A stretch of DNA of 34,829 nt from Oscillospiraceae bacterium (GCA_017887695.1 JAGHHM010000122.1:1-34829), one strand, 5' to 3'; shown: positions 7,656 to 16,823, counted from the first letter of the stretch. The notes: generated by a model from the sequence alone, not told the origin. A program made the numbers and translations.

Positions 7656-8813
7656 ATGAGCGAAAAATTATGGAATAAGCACTACATACTGGTACTCATG
7701 GTCAATGTTCTGACCTCCTTCTCTTTTTATATGGTTGCTACCATTCTCTCCAAATATCTGGTTGGGATTGGGGTTACGCTGACAATGGCCGGTTTTATTG
7801 TGGGGCTGTTTTCACTGACATCTCTGTGCTGCCGCCCTTTCAGCGGCATTATGGCAGACCGGCTGCGTAACACCACCCTTTTAAAATGGAGCAATATCCT
7901 GATGTGTGTTGGCCTGCTGGGCTTCACGGTGACCACCAGCATCCCACTGCTGATTGTGTTCCGTATTATCAACGGCGTGGGCTTTGCTCTCTCTGGCACA
8001 TGCCAGATCACCCTGGCTTCCCACTATATCCCTAAGAACAAGATGGGAGAAGGAATCGGCTATATTGGCTTGGGTATGGTCCTGGGCTCCGCGGTAGCGC
8101 CAGGCTTTGGGCTGGCCATTGCGGACGCTTTTGGGATGAAGCTGACCTTTTTCCTCTCAGCTATGCTTACTGTGGCTGCGTTTGTGATACTCTGCTTCTT
8201 CCATGAGGAAAAGCAGGAGCCCAAGGCTTTGCGCTTCCGTTTAGGGGACATTATTGCTGTTAAGGCGCTTCCCTTTACATTGGTGGCGGGATCTTATTCT
8301 TTTGTCAACGGAATCATTGCCTCCTACCTGGTTCTTTACGCAGATGAACTGGGAGTAAAGGGTGTCAGCGTGTACTTTACGGTATGCGCGGTTGTTCTCT
8401 TTATCGTCAGGCCTTTTTCTGGAAAGCTTATGGACAGACGGGGTATCCGAATCACGGTTTTTCCTGGGCTGGTGCTGACTGCTGTGGGTATGTTTATGCT
8501 GGGGCAGAGCAGAACTCTGCCGTTGATTCTGATTACCGGCGTACTTCGTTCTCTGGGACAGGGGGCGGCTCAGCCTGCGCTCCAGGCCGGCTGTATCAAT
8601 GAGGTGGGTCTGGATAAAAGCGGCGTGGCTACCAGCACCTACTACCTGGGCGGTGACATCTGCCAGGGAATCGGACCGATGATCGGCGGCATGGTGGTGG
8701 AGGCCATTGCAGGGATTAACGGATATACGGCACTGTTCAATATCTGCGGCGGACTGCTGCTGTGTGCGCTGGTGTTCTTTGCCTTTGTAACCCGGAAAAA
8801 ACGTGTTGTGTGA
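7656..8813 (+). CDS. MFS transporter
   Basis: A 385-residue major-facilitator protein with about 12 hydrophobic segments, the usual length for drug/metabolite-type MFS carriers. The loop between helices 2 and 3 has the MFS motif A in the form GIMADRLRN (G-x-x-x-D-R-x-x-R). FRIINGVGFALSGTCQI resembles the helix-4 region. A GGAATAA site precedes the ATG. It is followed 11 bases later by a MATE transporter. The pair may export products of ester hydrolysis, such as aromatic or fatty acids, or spare sugar; this is inference from position only. Uptake of a further substrate cannot be excluded. Confidence 0.88.
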   Translation: MSEKLWNKHYILVLMVNVLTSFSFYMVATILSKYLVGIGVTLTMAGFIVGLFSLTSLCCRPFSGIMADRLRNTTLLKWSNILMCVGLLGFTVTTSIPLLIVFRIINGVGFALSGTCQITLASHYIPKNKMGEGIGYIGLGMVLGSAVAPGFGLAIADAFGMKLTFFLSAMLTVAAFVILCFFHEEKQEPKALRFRLGDIIAVKALPFTLVAGSYSFVNGIIASYLVLYADELGVKGVSVYFTVCAVVLFIVRPFSGKLMDRRGIRITVFPGLVLTAVGMFMLGQSRTLPLILITGVLRSLGQGAAQPALQAGCINEVGLDKSGVATSTYYLGGDICQGIGPMIGGMVVEAIAGINGYTALFNICGGLLLCALVFFAFVTRKKRVV

Positions 8814-8824
8814 TGTGACGGATC

Positions 8825-10180
8825 ATGAAACTATATACTTCAGATCGAAAATTCTACACGAAAACTCTGAAATATGCCATCCCGATTACCCTTCAGTGCC
8901 TGATTACCACCGGGGTCAATATGACGGACAATATTATGGTGGGGACATTGGGAGAAAACGCCCTGTCTGCTGTGTCGCTGGCCAACCAATTCATCAATAT
9001 TTTTGTGTTTGCCAGTATGGGACTGGGACAGGGGGCTTCGATTCTGGCGACCCGCTTTTGGGGGATGCAGGATAAGGATGCGCTGAAAAAGACAATTTCC
9101 ATTGTGCTGCGGTATGGCCTTTTGATTGCGGCGCTCTTTACTGCTGCCACGATATGTTTTCCGACGGCTATTATGCGGATGTATATTGACGATGCGCAGG
9201 TGATTGAAGAGGGCGTCCGATATTTTGGTTTTTCCGCATACTGCTATATTTTCTGGGCCCTTTCCCTCATTGCGTCCAATATCCTTCGGAGCGTGGGAAA
9301 GGTCAATATTCCGTTGTATACGTCCATACTGGCTTTTTTTGCCAATGTGGGTCTCAACTATATTTTTATTTTTGGTAAGCTGGGCTTGCCTGCTATGGGG
9401 GTTGAAGGCGCGGCTTTGGGCACCCTTCTCTCTCGTGTGCTGGAGACAGGCATTATTTTCGGTTACATGGTTCTGGTGGACAAGTCCATTCACTACCGGC
9501 TCCGGGATATTTTCCTTCACAGCAAGCATCTCAACCGGGAATTCTTTGTGGTAGCTCTGCCGGTGATGGTCAGCGATACCCTCCAGGGATTCGGCAACAA
9601 TGTGATTGCCATGATTACCGGACAGATTGGCGCCCAGTTTGTAGCGGCCTATTCCATTACCACCGTGGTCCAGCAGATGAGCAGCGTCCTTACCCAGGGC
9701 ATTGCCCAGTCCAGCAGCATCGTGGTGGGGCATACCCTGGGCAGCGGCGATACGGACAGAGCAAAGGAGGAGGCCAACGCATTTTTGGGCCTGGGCATTG
9801 TGGTGGGAATTGTGGCAGGCGGGATCATCCTGGCGGTTTCCGGCCCCATTATTTCCTGCTACAACATTACCGACAGCACCAAGCAGCTGGCACAGCAGCT
9901 GATGTATGCTATTGCGTTTATCGTGTTTTTCCGCTCCGTCAACAGTATTCTCACCAAGGGAGTGCTGCGGGGCGGCGGAGATACCCGGTTCCTGATGGTG
10001 GCGGACATTATTTTCTTGTGGATCACCAGTGTGCCGCTGGGGTATGTGGCCGGCGTGGTACTGATGGCCCCGGCGTTCCTGGTGTACTGTGCGCTGAAAA
10101 TGGATGAAATTTTGAAGTGTGTGCTGTGTGTTTACCGGCTTCGCAGTCAGAAATGGATCAAAAAGATCAGTGTAGAATGA
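8825..10180 (+). CDS. MATE family transporter
   Basis: A 451-residue membrane protein of the MATE/NorM type, with 12 hydrophobic segments in two halves. Typical blocks are NMTDNIMVGTLGENALSAVS near the N-terminus and SSIVVGHTLGSGDTDRAK in the second half. MATE proteins export cationic or aromatic compounds using Na+ or H+ gradients. No clear ribosome binding site precedes the ATG; only 11 bases separate it from the MFS stop, so translation may be coupled. In this operon it could expel an aglycone or acyl product, which is inference. Confidence 0.9.
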   Translation: MKLYTSDRKFYTKTLKYAIPITLQCLITTGVNMTDNIMVGTLGENALSAVSLANQFINIFVFASMGLGQGASILATRFWGMQDKDALKKTISIVLRYGLLIAALFTAATICFPTAIMRMYIDDAQVIEEGVRYFGFSAYCYIFWALSLIASNILRSVGKVNIPLYTSILAFFANVGLNYIFIFGKLGLPAMGVEGAALGTLLSRVLETGIIFGYMVLVDKSIHYRLRDIFLHSKHLNREFFVVALPVMVSDTLQGFGNNVIAMITGQIGAQFVAAYSITTVVQQMSSVLTQGIAQSSSIVVGHTLGSGDTDRAKEEANAFLGLGIVVGIVAGGIILAVSGPIISCYNITDSTKQLAQQLMYAIAFIVFFRSVNSILTKGVLRGGGDTRFLMVADIIFLWITSVPLGYVAGVVLMAPAFLVYCALKMDEILKCVLCVYRLRSQKWIKKISVE

Positions 10181-10190
10181 GGGGGTATAT

Positions 10191-11660
10191 ATGGAAGGGA
10201 ACATCAGACTTCTGGCAGGAATTCCTGACGACGATAACCGGGAGTATCTGCCTGAAAAACTGAAGGGCAGTACCATCGTCGTCAACGAAAACGGGAACAA
10301 CTCCCAGGTTTATCCCCGTAACCTCCGGGAGTGCCAGGCCAAACTCATTGATGACATCACGGATACCTGGTATGAATATGTGCCGGATAGCTATGATCCC
10401 AACAGGAAAACGCCTCTGGTCTTTTCCATGCATGGTGGGATCATGACCGGCTGGGCGCAGTGTGTCTATACCTCATGGTCTCTGGTGGCGGACCGGGAAG
10501 GCTTTATCGTGGTATATCCCAATGCCCACCGCCGGCGCTTCTGGCAGATCGAGTGTGAGCGGCGGCTTTTCCCCCTGCTTTCCATTCCCAACGACGAGGG
10601 GATTTATATGCATGATTTTCCCGAGGACACCCGGGAAAACACAGACGTGCGGCTGGTATTCAAGCTGCTGGAGATCATGCAGGAGAAGTACAACATTGAT
10701 CCGGAGCGAATCTATATGCAGGGCATGTCCCTGGGTAATTCCATGACAGCCATGATGGCTCGGCACTACGGATACCGATTTGCCGCCATGGCTGGCTCCG
10801 CCGGCCCCAGCACCATTGGCCTGCTTTTTGACAAGGACGACCAGCCCATCAACGCCGGAGGTCCTACCACTGTCTGGCAGGCACGGATGGAGTTTGACCA
10901 GGCGCCTCCCGGCAGCGAGGACACCGTGGAGGATGTGGTGGCAAAAAACCGGGAATACTGGCTGCGGGTCAATGGTTGCCGCGGGCTGCCGGCGCTGAAA
11001 ATTGAAGGAGAAAACAACTTTGCTTTCTATCAGGGGGATAAGGCAGATTTTGTGTTCCGGGATGTAAAGAACAGGGATCATGGCCAGACCTTCGACGAGG
11101 CAGAGCTGGTGTGGGACTATCTTTTCTCCGGCTCCCTTCGGAAGGAAGACGGCACCATTGTATATACGGAGCCAAAGTGCAGACGGGAAGGCGATAAAGT
11201 ATGTATCGCTCTGGCGGATAACTGCACCTACGGATGGGTCAATGGCGAGCGTGTGAAGCTGCCGGCGAAGTCCCTTCTCTGGAAGAAGCTGAAATATCAC
11301 GGTCTCCATGGCGATGCCAAGGTACGGGGCGAATACTGCATGGTGCCCGCATCCTTCCTGGCGGAGACCGTGGGGGTGGCATATACCGAGACGGAGGGCT
11401 GGGCTGAGATGAGGCTGAAAGATGGCCGTGTTCTTCAGTTTGCCCGGGGCTGCATTGGATGCACGGTGGACAACCGGGTGTGCGCCATGCTTTGCGAGCC
11501 CATTGAGCGCAGCGGTATGCTGTATATTTCAGGCGAATGGTTTTGCAGGGAGATTCTCAATTGGCATGTGTCCACATGCGGCCATGTCCTGTATGCCACA
11601 GATCATTATTCTTTGCTTTCATCAAACATGGCGCGGCTGATCCGGGATCTGCTGCGATAA
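10191..11660 (+). CDS. Two-domain esterase: PHB-depolymerase/feruloyl-esterase-like domain plus C-terminal stalk-like domain
   Basis: A 489-residue protein and one of four paralogues in the window (others at 20325, 21841 and 23337). Residues 1-45 form a conserved leader with PDDDNREYLPEK and VVNENGNNS. The alpha/beta-hydrolase domain (about 60-320) has the oxyanion segment SMHGGIMTGW, nucleophile Ser180 in QGMSLGN and His297 in NRDHGQT. Residues 340-489 resemble the copper-amine-oxidase N-terminal-like (stalk) domain, with MVPASFLAETVG and LKDGRVLQFARG, plus conserved Cys424, Cys435, Cys463 and His472. There is no signal peptide, so it should act in the cytoplasm. AGGGGG precedes the start. 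It is the only paralogue outside the 27325->16980 operon and the most divergent. Substrate unknown; aryl- or acyl-sugar ester hydrolysis is inferred. Confidence 0.82.
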   Translation: MEGNIRLLAGIPDDDNREYLPEKLKGSTIVVNENGNNSQVYPRNLRECQAKLIDDITDTWYEYVPDSYDPNRKTPLVFSMHGGIMTGWAQCVYTSWSLVADREGFIVVYPNAHRRRFWQIECERRLFPLLSIPNDEGIYMHDFPEDTRENTDVRLVFKLLEIMQEKYNIDPERIYMQGMSLGNSMTAMMARHYGYRFAAMAGSAGPSTIGLLFDKDDQPINAGGPTTVWQARMEFDQAPPGSEDTVEDVVAKNREYWLRVNGCRGLPALKIEGENNFAFYQGDKADFVFRDVKNRDHGQTFDEAELVWDYLFSGSLRKEDGTIVYTEPKCRREGDKVCIALADNCTYGWVNGERVKLPAKSLLWKKLKYHGLHGDAKVRGEYCMVPASFLAETVGVAYTETEGWAEMRLKDGRVLQFARGCIGCTVDNRVCAMLCEPIERSGMLYISGEWFCREILNWHVSTCGHVLYATDHYSLLSSNMARLIRDLLR

Positions 11661-11688
11661 GATTCTGAAATGGGAAAGGAAGAAAACG

Positions 11689-12570
11689 ATGAGTTTACAG
11701 ATCAATGACAGAATGCTCTTTCCCCAGGGCAGACGGAAAGCCTTTACTCTGAGCTACGATGATGGCATTACCCAGGACCGGCGGCTTATTGCTATGCTGG
11801 ATAAATATGGGGTCAAGGCCACCTTTAACCTCAATCCCGGCCTGTTTGGCCAGCATGGTACGGTAGCGGCGGGAAAAAAAGAAGTACCTCATATCAAGGT
11901 CACGGCAGAGGAGGCGGCGCAGCTGTACGCCGGCCACGAAGTGGCGGCCCATGGGCAGTACCATTCCTGTATGGTAGGGATGGATTCCGTGCGGTGTGTA
12001 GAGGAAATTCTGGAGAGCCGCAAAGGGCTGGAAAAGCTCTTGGGGCGGCCTGTCACAGGGTTTGCCTATGCCTTTGGCGCCTATGATCAGACAACCTTGG
12101 CCGCCATGGCCGCCTGCGGCATTTCTTATGGGCGGACTATTACGTCTACCCACAAATTTGAGATTCCCGGCAATTTCCTGACCTGGGATCCTACCTGCCA
12201 CCATAACGATGAAACAATCTTTGACCTGGCAGAAGAATTTTTGTCCGACGGTTTTTACTTCTCGCTGCTTTCTCCGGCAAAGCTCTTTTATATTTGGGGC
12301 CACAGCTATGAATTTGACCAGTGTGATAACTGGGATCATATGGAGAAGCTGGTCAAAATGGTAGCGGGACGGGACGATGTGTGGTATGCTACCAATGGGG
12401 AGATCCAGGCGTATACGGAGGCATACCGGAGGCTGATCTATTCCGCTGACAGTGCGGTGGCTTACAATCCTTCCGCAATTCCTGTATATCTTGGCGGTAC
12501 GTTTACCAAGGAATTCATTATGGTGCCGCCTGGCGGCACGGCCCGGCTGGTACCGCCCATCGATATGTAA
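11689..12570 (+). CDS. CE4-like polysaccharide deacetylase family protein
   Basis: A 293-residue NodB-fold protein. Motif 1 appears as LSYDDG (Asp24/Asp25) and the metal-binding H-x3-H pair as AAHGQYH (His88, His92). GFAYAFGAYD (about 124-133) takes the place of motif 3, and a late WGHSYEFD supplies another His. CE4 enzymes remove N- or O-acetyl groups from carbohydrates using a divalent metal. There is no signal peptide or membrane anchor, unlike cell-wall deacetylases, so a small imported acetylated sugar is a likelier substrate than peptidoglycan. It lies between an esterase and a YesL-like gene in the plus-strand operon; GGAAAGGAAG precedes the ATG. Confidence 0.82.
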   Translation: MSLQINDRMLFPQGRRKAFTLSYDDGITQDRRLIAMLDKYGVKATFNLNPGLFGQHGTVAAGKKEVPHIKVTAEEAAQLYAGHEVAAHGQYHSCMVGMDSVRCVEEILESRKGLEKLLGRPVTGFAYAFGAYDQTTLAAMAACGISYGRTITSTHKFEIPGNFLTWDPTCHHNDETIFDLAEEFLSDGFYFSLLSPAKLFYIWGHSYEFDQCDNWDHMEKLVKMVAGRDDVWYATNGEIQAYTEAYRRLIYSADSAVAYNPSAIPVYLGGTFTKEFIMVPPGGTARLVPPIDM

Positions 12571-12607
12571 GAGAGACAACCCGATGACGGCTGACGAGGT
12601 GAAGCAT

Positions 12608-13234
12608 ATGGGAATTTTCAGCAGTGACAATCCGGTGATACAGTGGCTGGACACCTTTGTGGACCACCTTCTGCTGCAATTGCTGACGCTGGTTTTTTCC
12701 CTTCCGGTGGTCACAATTGGCGCGGCAGAGGCGGCAAAATACTATACGGCTCAAAAGCTGGCCCGGAAAGAAACAGTCCATGTGCTGGGAACATTTATCC
12801 GGGGATTCAAAGCCAACTTCAAGCAGGGCCTGTTTTTGGAGATCGCGGCTGCGGTGGCGCTGGCTATACTGGCAGTGGACTGGTTTATTGTTGTCAGCTT
12901 TGACTTCGGACTCATTTCCTATGGGCTGCTGTCTGTGGTGGCGGTGGTTACTCTGATGGTGTGGATCATCCTCACGTATGCATTTCCGCTGCTAGCCCGC
13001 TACCATGCCAGCCTGTGGGGCGTGCTAAAAAGCGCCTTTGCCATTGGGTTGGGAAAATTCGGGACAAGCGTTTTGATGGTGCTGTGCGATGCCGCCATTC
13101 TGGTTGGATGCTACATCTGGATCCTGTACGCGGTTTTCATTTGGCTTATCGGCGGTACGCTGGTGCTGATGGCGAAAAGCTGGCTGCTGACCAGAGTGTT
13201 TGACAGCCTTACGATAGCCAGTGAAGACAATTGA
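12608..13234 (+). CDS. YesL-family (DUF624) membrane protein
   Basis: A 208-residue protein with about five hydrophobic segments. The start MGIFSSDNPVIQWLD and the SLPVVTIGAAEAAKYY segment are characteristic of YesL/DUF624 proteins, which accompany carbohydrate ABC importers and YesMN regulators in Firmicutes; their molecular role is not established. I chose ATG 12608, which matches the family's MG-F start and follows GAGGTGAAG. An ATG at 12584 with a weaker site would add eight residues. It follows the deacetylase gene closely and precedes the P-loop kinase gene by 20 bases. Confidence 0.82.
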   Translation: MGIFSSDNPVIQWLDTFVDHLLLQLLTLVFSLPVVTIGAAEAAKYYTAQKLARKETVHVLGTFIRGFKANFKQGLFLEIAAAVALAILAVDWFIVVSFDFGLISYGLLSVVAVVTLMVWIILTYAFPLLARYHASLWGVLKSAFAIGLGKFGTSVLMVLCDAAILVGCYIWILYAVFIWLIGGTLVLMAKSWLLTRVFDSLTIASEDN

Positions 13235-13254
13235 GAATTTTCTGGAGGGAAATT

Positions 13255-14208
13255 ATGGGGGATATTAGAACAATACTGAGGGAATGCACTCACTGGACGG
13301 CACCGGAAGTGGTGGAGGATATCCCTCACGGGGATATGCCCGGCGACAAGGTTCAGATTGGGCCGGACCATATTCGCAAAGCGGAAAAGGTATTTGCCAG
13401 ACTGCTGGAGCTGCTGCCGGAAGCAGTGGAGCGTAATGCCAGCGGCCGTGTGGTGATTACAGTCTGCGGCGGCTCTGGCGTGGGAAAATCCGAGATTGCC
13501 TCGTTGTTATCCTACTACTTCCGCTGCATGGGGATCGGCAGCTATACTTTGTCCGGTGACAACTATCCCCGTCGGATCCCCAAGTATAACGATGCGGAAC
13601 GGCTGCGGCTGTTCCGGCAGGCGGGGATCAGGGGCCTTGTGAAAGCGGAGCTGCTGACAGATGCTGTTTTTTCCGATCTGAAGGTTCTCCAGGATCAGGA
13701 GGTGGATGCTGATAAAGCGTACGAGAAAAAATTCTCCTGGTTCTCCACCTACCTGAACAGCGCCTTGTCTGGTCTGCGGGGATACCTTGGAACCGACCAG
13801 GAGATTGATTTTTCCGAGGTGTCCCACATTGTCAGCCAGTTCAAGGCCGGAGAAAATCATATCTGGCTCAAGCGGATGGGACGCGGTGAGAGTGATCTCT
13901 GGTATGAGAAGGTAGATTTTACCGGCATTGACGTGCTGGTGATCGAATGGACTCACGGCAACAGCGACTATTACACCGGTGTGGATATCCCGGTTCTGCT
14001 TAACAGCACGCCGGAGGAGACCCTTGCCCATCGGCGCAGCCGGAACCGGGACGGGAAGACCGATAGCCCCTTTACCATGCGTGTCCTGGAGATCGAGCAA
14101 GGGATGCTGGAGGCTCAGGCCCATAAGGCCCGGATCATTATTTCCAAACAGGGTGAGCTTCTCAGCTTTGACCAGTATCGCGCCCTCATGGGGGAGAGCA
14201 GCAATTGA
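13255..14208 (+). CDS. Uridine-kinase/PRK-like P-loop kinase, substrate unknown
   Basis: A 317-residue protein with a Walker A loop GGSGVGKS (72-79), followed by TLSGDNYPRR (an Asp in the position used for substrate binding in uridine kinases), VLVIEWTHG (Walker-B-like, about 227-235) and an RRSRNRDG lid-like segment (260-267). It belongs with the uridine kinase/phosphoribulokinase group but has about 60 extra N-terminal residues and an insert around 150-215. ATG 13255 is chosen for its GGAGGG site; the frame is open further upstream. The gene lies directly before the second GH13 phosphorylase, with 14 bases between. A role phosphorylating a sugar or other fragment set free by the phosphorylase is plausible but inferred. 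Confidence 0.75.
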   Translation: MGDIRTILRECTHWTAPEVVEDIPHGDMPGDKVQIGPDHIRKAEKVFARLLELLPEAVERNASGRVVITVCGGSGVGKSEIASLLSYYFRCMGIGSYTLSGDNYPRRIPKYNDAERLRLFRQAGIRGLVKAELLTDAVFSDLKVLQDQEVDADKAYEKKFSWFSTYLNSALSGLRGYLGTDQEIDFSEVSHIVSQFKAGENHIWLKRMGRGESDLWYEKVDFTGIDVLVIEWTHGNSDYYTGVDIPVLLNSTPEETLAHRRSRNRDGKTDSPFTMRVLEIEQGMLEAQAHKARIIISKQGELLSFDQYRALMGESSN

Positions 14209-14222
14209 AAGGGGAAACGGTC

Positions 14223-15914
14223 ATGACAAACCTTTGCGCCAATAACGCCCCCATGCTTAATGCCTATCCGGACAGCATGGGCGGCACCCTGTCAGATATT
14301 ATTGCCATTTTGCGTAAGCCGGAAATGCAGGATACACTGGGATCCTTTTATATCCTGCCCAGCCTGTTCAATACGGACTTGGACCGCGGCTTTTCTGTTA
14401 TCAGCTACGACCTCAACAGTCAGCTGGCCAGTGAAGAGGATCTGAAAGCTCTGGCGGATCTCAGCATTGATCTGAAGCTGGACTTCATTCTCAACCATGC
14501 GTCTGTCCTTTCTTCCCAGTTCCAGGATATCATCGCCAAGGGGGAAGAATCCGAATATAAGGACTTTTTTATCAACTGGAACGAGTTCTGGAAGGGCTGC
14601 GGAGAGATGACCCCGGAGGGGTATATCCAGCCCCGGCCGGAGCTTATCAAAGATATGTTCTTCCGGAAGCCGGGTCTGCCTATTCTAATGGTTCGCTTTC
14701 CGGACGGGCGGGATGTCCCCTACTGGAACACCTTCTATCAGGAGGTCAAATATCCTGTGGTGGATGCCCAGGATATGATGAAAGCGGCGGGAGTTCAGTA
14801 CTACGCAGCAGATGAGATTGCCCGCCTGGTTAACGAAGGGATCGCCGGAGGCAAAAAGCCCGGCGAGATCGACTTTGGGAAGTACCGGGATGTGGGCGGA
14901 AAGGTGATCGACTACCTGGAGGCCCACCGGAAATACCTGGGCCAGATGGACCTCAACATCAAGTCCCCCAAGGTGTGGGCCTTCTATGACAGTGTCCTGA
15001 AGCGGCTGGCGGACTACGGTGCCAAGATTGTGCGGCTGGACGCCTTTGCTTATGCGCCCAAGGAGCCAGGGGCAAAGAACTTTCTCAATGAGCCGGGTAC
15101 TTGGGAGGTGTTGGAGAAGGTCCAAGCCCTGGCAGACCGGTATCAGCTTTCTCTTCTGCCTGAGATCCATGCCAGCTATGGGGAAGGAAATTATAAAGAT
15201 ATTGCCGGCAAGGGCTATATGACCTATGATTTCTTCCTGCCGGGCCTGATCATTGACGCCCTGGAGAACGGTGACGGCGCCACGCTGAAGGTTTGGGCCG
15301 ATGAGCTGATTAGCAAGGGCATCCGGACGGTGAATATGCTGGGCTGCCATGATGGTATCCCTCTCCTGGACCTCAAGGGCCTTCTGTCGGAGGAGCGCAT
15401 TCAGAGCCTCATTGATACCATTGTGGCCCGGGGCGGTATGGTCAAGGACCTACATGGCCAGAAGAATATGTACTACCAGGTAAATGCCACCTATTACAGC
15501 GCCCTGGGGGAGAATGACCGGAAACTGCTGATGGCCCGGGCGCTGCAGCTGTTTATGCCCGGCAAGCCACAGATTTGGTACCTGGATCTGTTTGCCGGCA
15601 AAAACGACTATGAAGCCGTTCGTCGCTCCGGTGCAGGTGGACACAAGGAAATCAACCGCACGAACCTTACCCGGGAACAGGTAGAGGAGGCCCTGAAAAA
15701 AGACGTGGTTATAAAGCAGCTGGAGATGCTGCGCTTCCGCACCACCTTCCCGGCCTTTTCCTTTGACGCGGATATTTCTGTCCTGGCAGAGGGCAGCAGG
15801 ATGACCTTTACCTGGCAGAAGGACGACTATACGGCTCAGCTGCAGGCAGATCTGTCCGACTGCACCTATGAGATCACCGGAACCGACGGTGGCGAGACGC
15901 TGCGGATCCTGTAA
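14223..15914 (+). CDS. GH13 sucrose-phosphorylase-like enzyme with insertion
   Basis: A 563-residue (alpha/beta)8 enzyme, paralogous to the one at 2421 but about 75 residues longer. Catalytic residues are visible: nucleophile Asp273 in VRLDAFAYAP, acid/base Glu314 in LLPEIHASYG and transition-state Asp377 in GCHDGIPLLD. FFRKPGLPIL and PYWNTFYQEV match phosphorylases in the GH13_18 group. An extra block of about 65 residues (roughly 176-240) sits between the conserved WNTF segment and the nucleophile strand. ATG 14223 is chosen because AAAGGGG precedes it; a TTG at 14205 overlaps the kinase stop. It is followed 12 bases later by a CE1-like esterase. Phosphorolysis of an alpha-glucoside is the most likely reaction; hydrolysis or transfer cannot be excluded. 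Confidence 0.85.
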   Translation: MTNLCANNAPMLNAYPDSMGGTLSDIIAILRKPEMQDTLGSFYILPSLFNTDLDRGFSVISYDLNSQLASEEDLKALADLSIDLKLDFILNHASVLSSQFQDIIAKGEESEYKDFFINWNEFWKGCGEMTPEGYIQPRPELIKDMFFRKPGLPILMVRFPDGRDVPYWNTFYQEVKYPVVDAQDMMKAAGVQYYAADEIARLVNEGIAGGKKPGEIDFGKYRDVGGKVIDYLEAHRKYLGQMDLNIKSPKVWAFYDSVLKRLADYGAKIVRLDAFAYAPKEPGAKNFLNEPGTWEVLEKVQALADRYQLSLLPEIHASYGEGNYKDIAGKGYMTYDFFLPGLIIDALENGDGATLKVWADELISKGIRTVNMLGCHDGIPLLDLKGLLSEERIQSLIDTIVARGGMVKDLHGQKNMYYQVNATYYSALGENDRKLLMARALQLFMPGKPQIWYLDLFAGKNDYEAVRRSGAGGHKEINRTNLTREQVEEALKKDVVIKQLEMLRFRTTFPAFSFDADISVLAEGSRMTFTWQKDDYTAQLQADLSDCTYEITGTDGGETLRIL

Positions 15915-15926
15915 AAGGAGGAGCAT

Positions 15927-16808
15927 ATGAAGCATTACGAGTATCATGACGTGAATTTCCGGGGAACCATCAGCCGTGTCCGGTACACTACCACCAACCA
16001 GGCCGGTGAGACCCGGGAGAAGTATGCCAATATCTACCTGCCCTACGGCTATGACCAGCCGGATGCCCCGGCGCAGTACGACATCCTCTATCTGATGCAC
16101 GGCGGCGGCGGGAACCCGGACGCCTGGCTGGACTGCAGTAAGGTGAAGAACATGCTGGATTATGCGATCTCTGAGAAGGAGGTGGCGCCGCTGATTGTGG
16201 TGTTCCCCTCCTACTACAAGGAGCAGATCAGCCGGGTGGGTTCGCCGGATAAGGACGTGGAGCGGGGCCATGTGTCCTTCTTCCAGAAAGAGCTGACGGA
16301 GGATCTGTTGCCGGCGGTAGAGAAGGCCGTCCGCACCTATGCGGAGGACGTGACACCGGAAGGGCTGCGGGCCTCCCGAATGCACCGGGCGTTCGGCGGC
16401 TTCTCCATGGGAGCGGCTACCACTTGGTTTGCCTTCACCAACCATCTGGACTACTTTTCCCGGTTCGTTCCCCTCAGCGGCGACTGCTGGGAGATTGAAG
16501 GCCAGGGTGGGCTGAGCAAGCCTCAGGAAACTGCCAAGGCCCTGCGGGACTGCGCTGTCCGTTCGGGATACGGTACCGATGCCTATTTCATCTTCACCGC
16601 CACCGGTACCAAGGACTTTGCCTACGAGCCCCTCACCGCCCAGGTGGAGGCCATGCGCCAGTATCCGGATGTGTTTGCGGAGGGAAAGGACCTGTCCCAG
16701 GGAAATTTCCACTATCTCCTTGCGGAGGGAGAGGTCCATGCTTATGAGTCCGTGTACCACTACCTGTACAATTTCCTGCCTTATCTCTTCGACGGCTTAG
16801 GGAAGTAA
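15927..16808 (+). CDS. CE1-like (feruloyl/acetyl) esterase
   Basis: A 293-residue alpha/beta hydrolase resembling XynZ-type feruloyl esterases and enterochelin-esterase-like proteins. It shows YANIYLPYGYD, the oxyanion segment YLMHGGGGNPDAW (about 55-67), nucleophile Ser160 in GGFSMGAATTW, a likely acid Asp230 in TGTKDF and His271 in GEVHAYES. Members of this group normally act on xylan outside the cell and carry signal peptides; this one has none. AAAAGGAGG precedes the start. It is the last gene of the plus-strand operon and is followed by a terminator. Its position directly after the phosphorylase supports joint action on one acylated sugar. Confidence 0.87.
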   Translation: MKHYEYHDVNFRGTISRVRYTTTNQAGETREKYANIYLPYGYDQPDAPAQYDILYLMHGGGGNPDAWLDCSKVKNMLDYAISEKEVAPLIVVFPSYYKEQISRVGSPDKDVERGHVSFFQKELTEDLLPAVEKAVRTYAEDVTPEGLRASRMHRAFGGFSMGAATTWFAFTNHLDYFSRFVPLSGDCWEIEGQGGLSKPQETAKALRDCAVRSGYGTDAYFIFTATGTKDFAYEPLTAQVEAMRQYPDVFAEGKDLSQGNFHYLLAEGEVHAYESVYHYLYNFLPYLFDGLGK

Positions 16809-16823
16809 ATCAAGAAAATAAAG

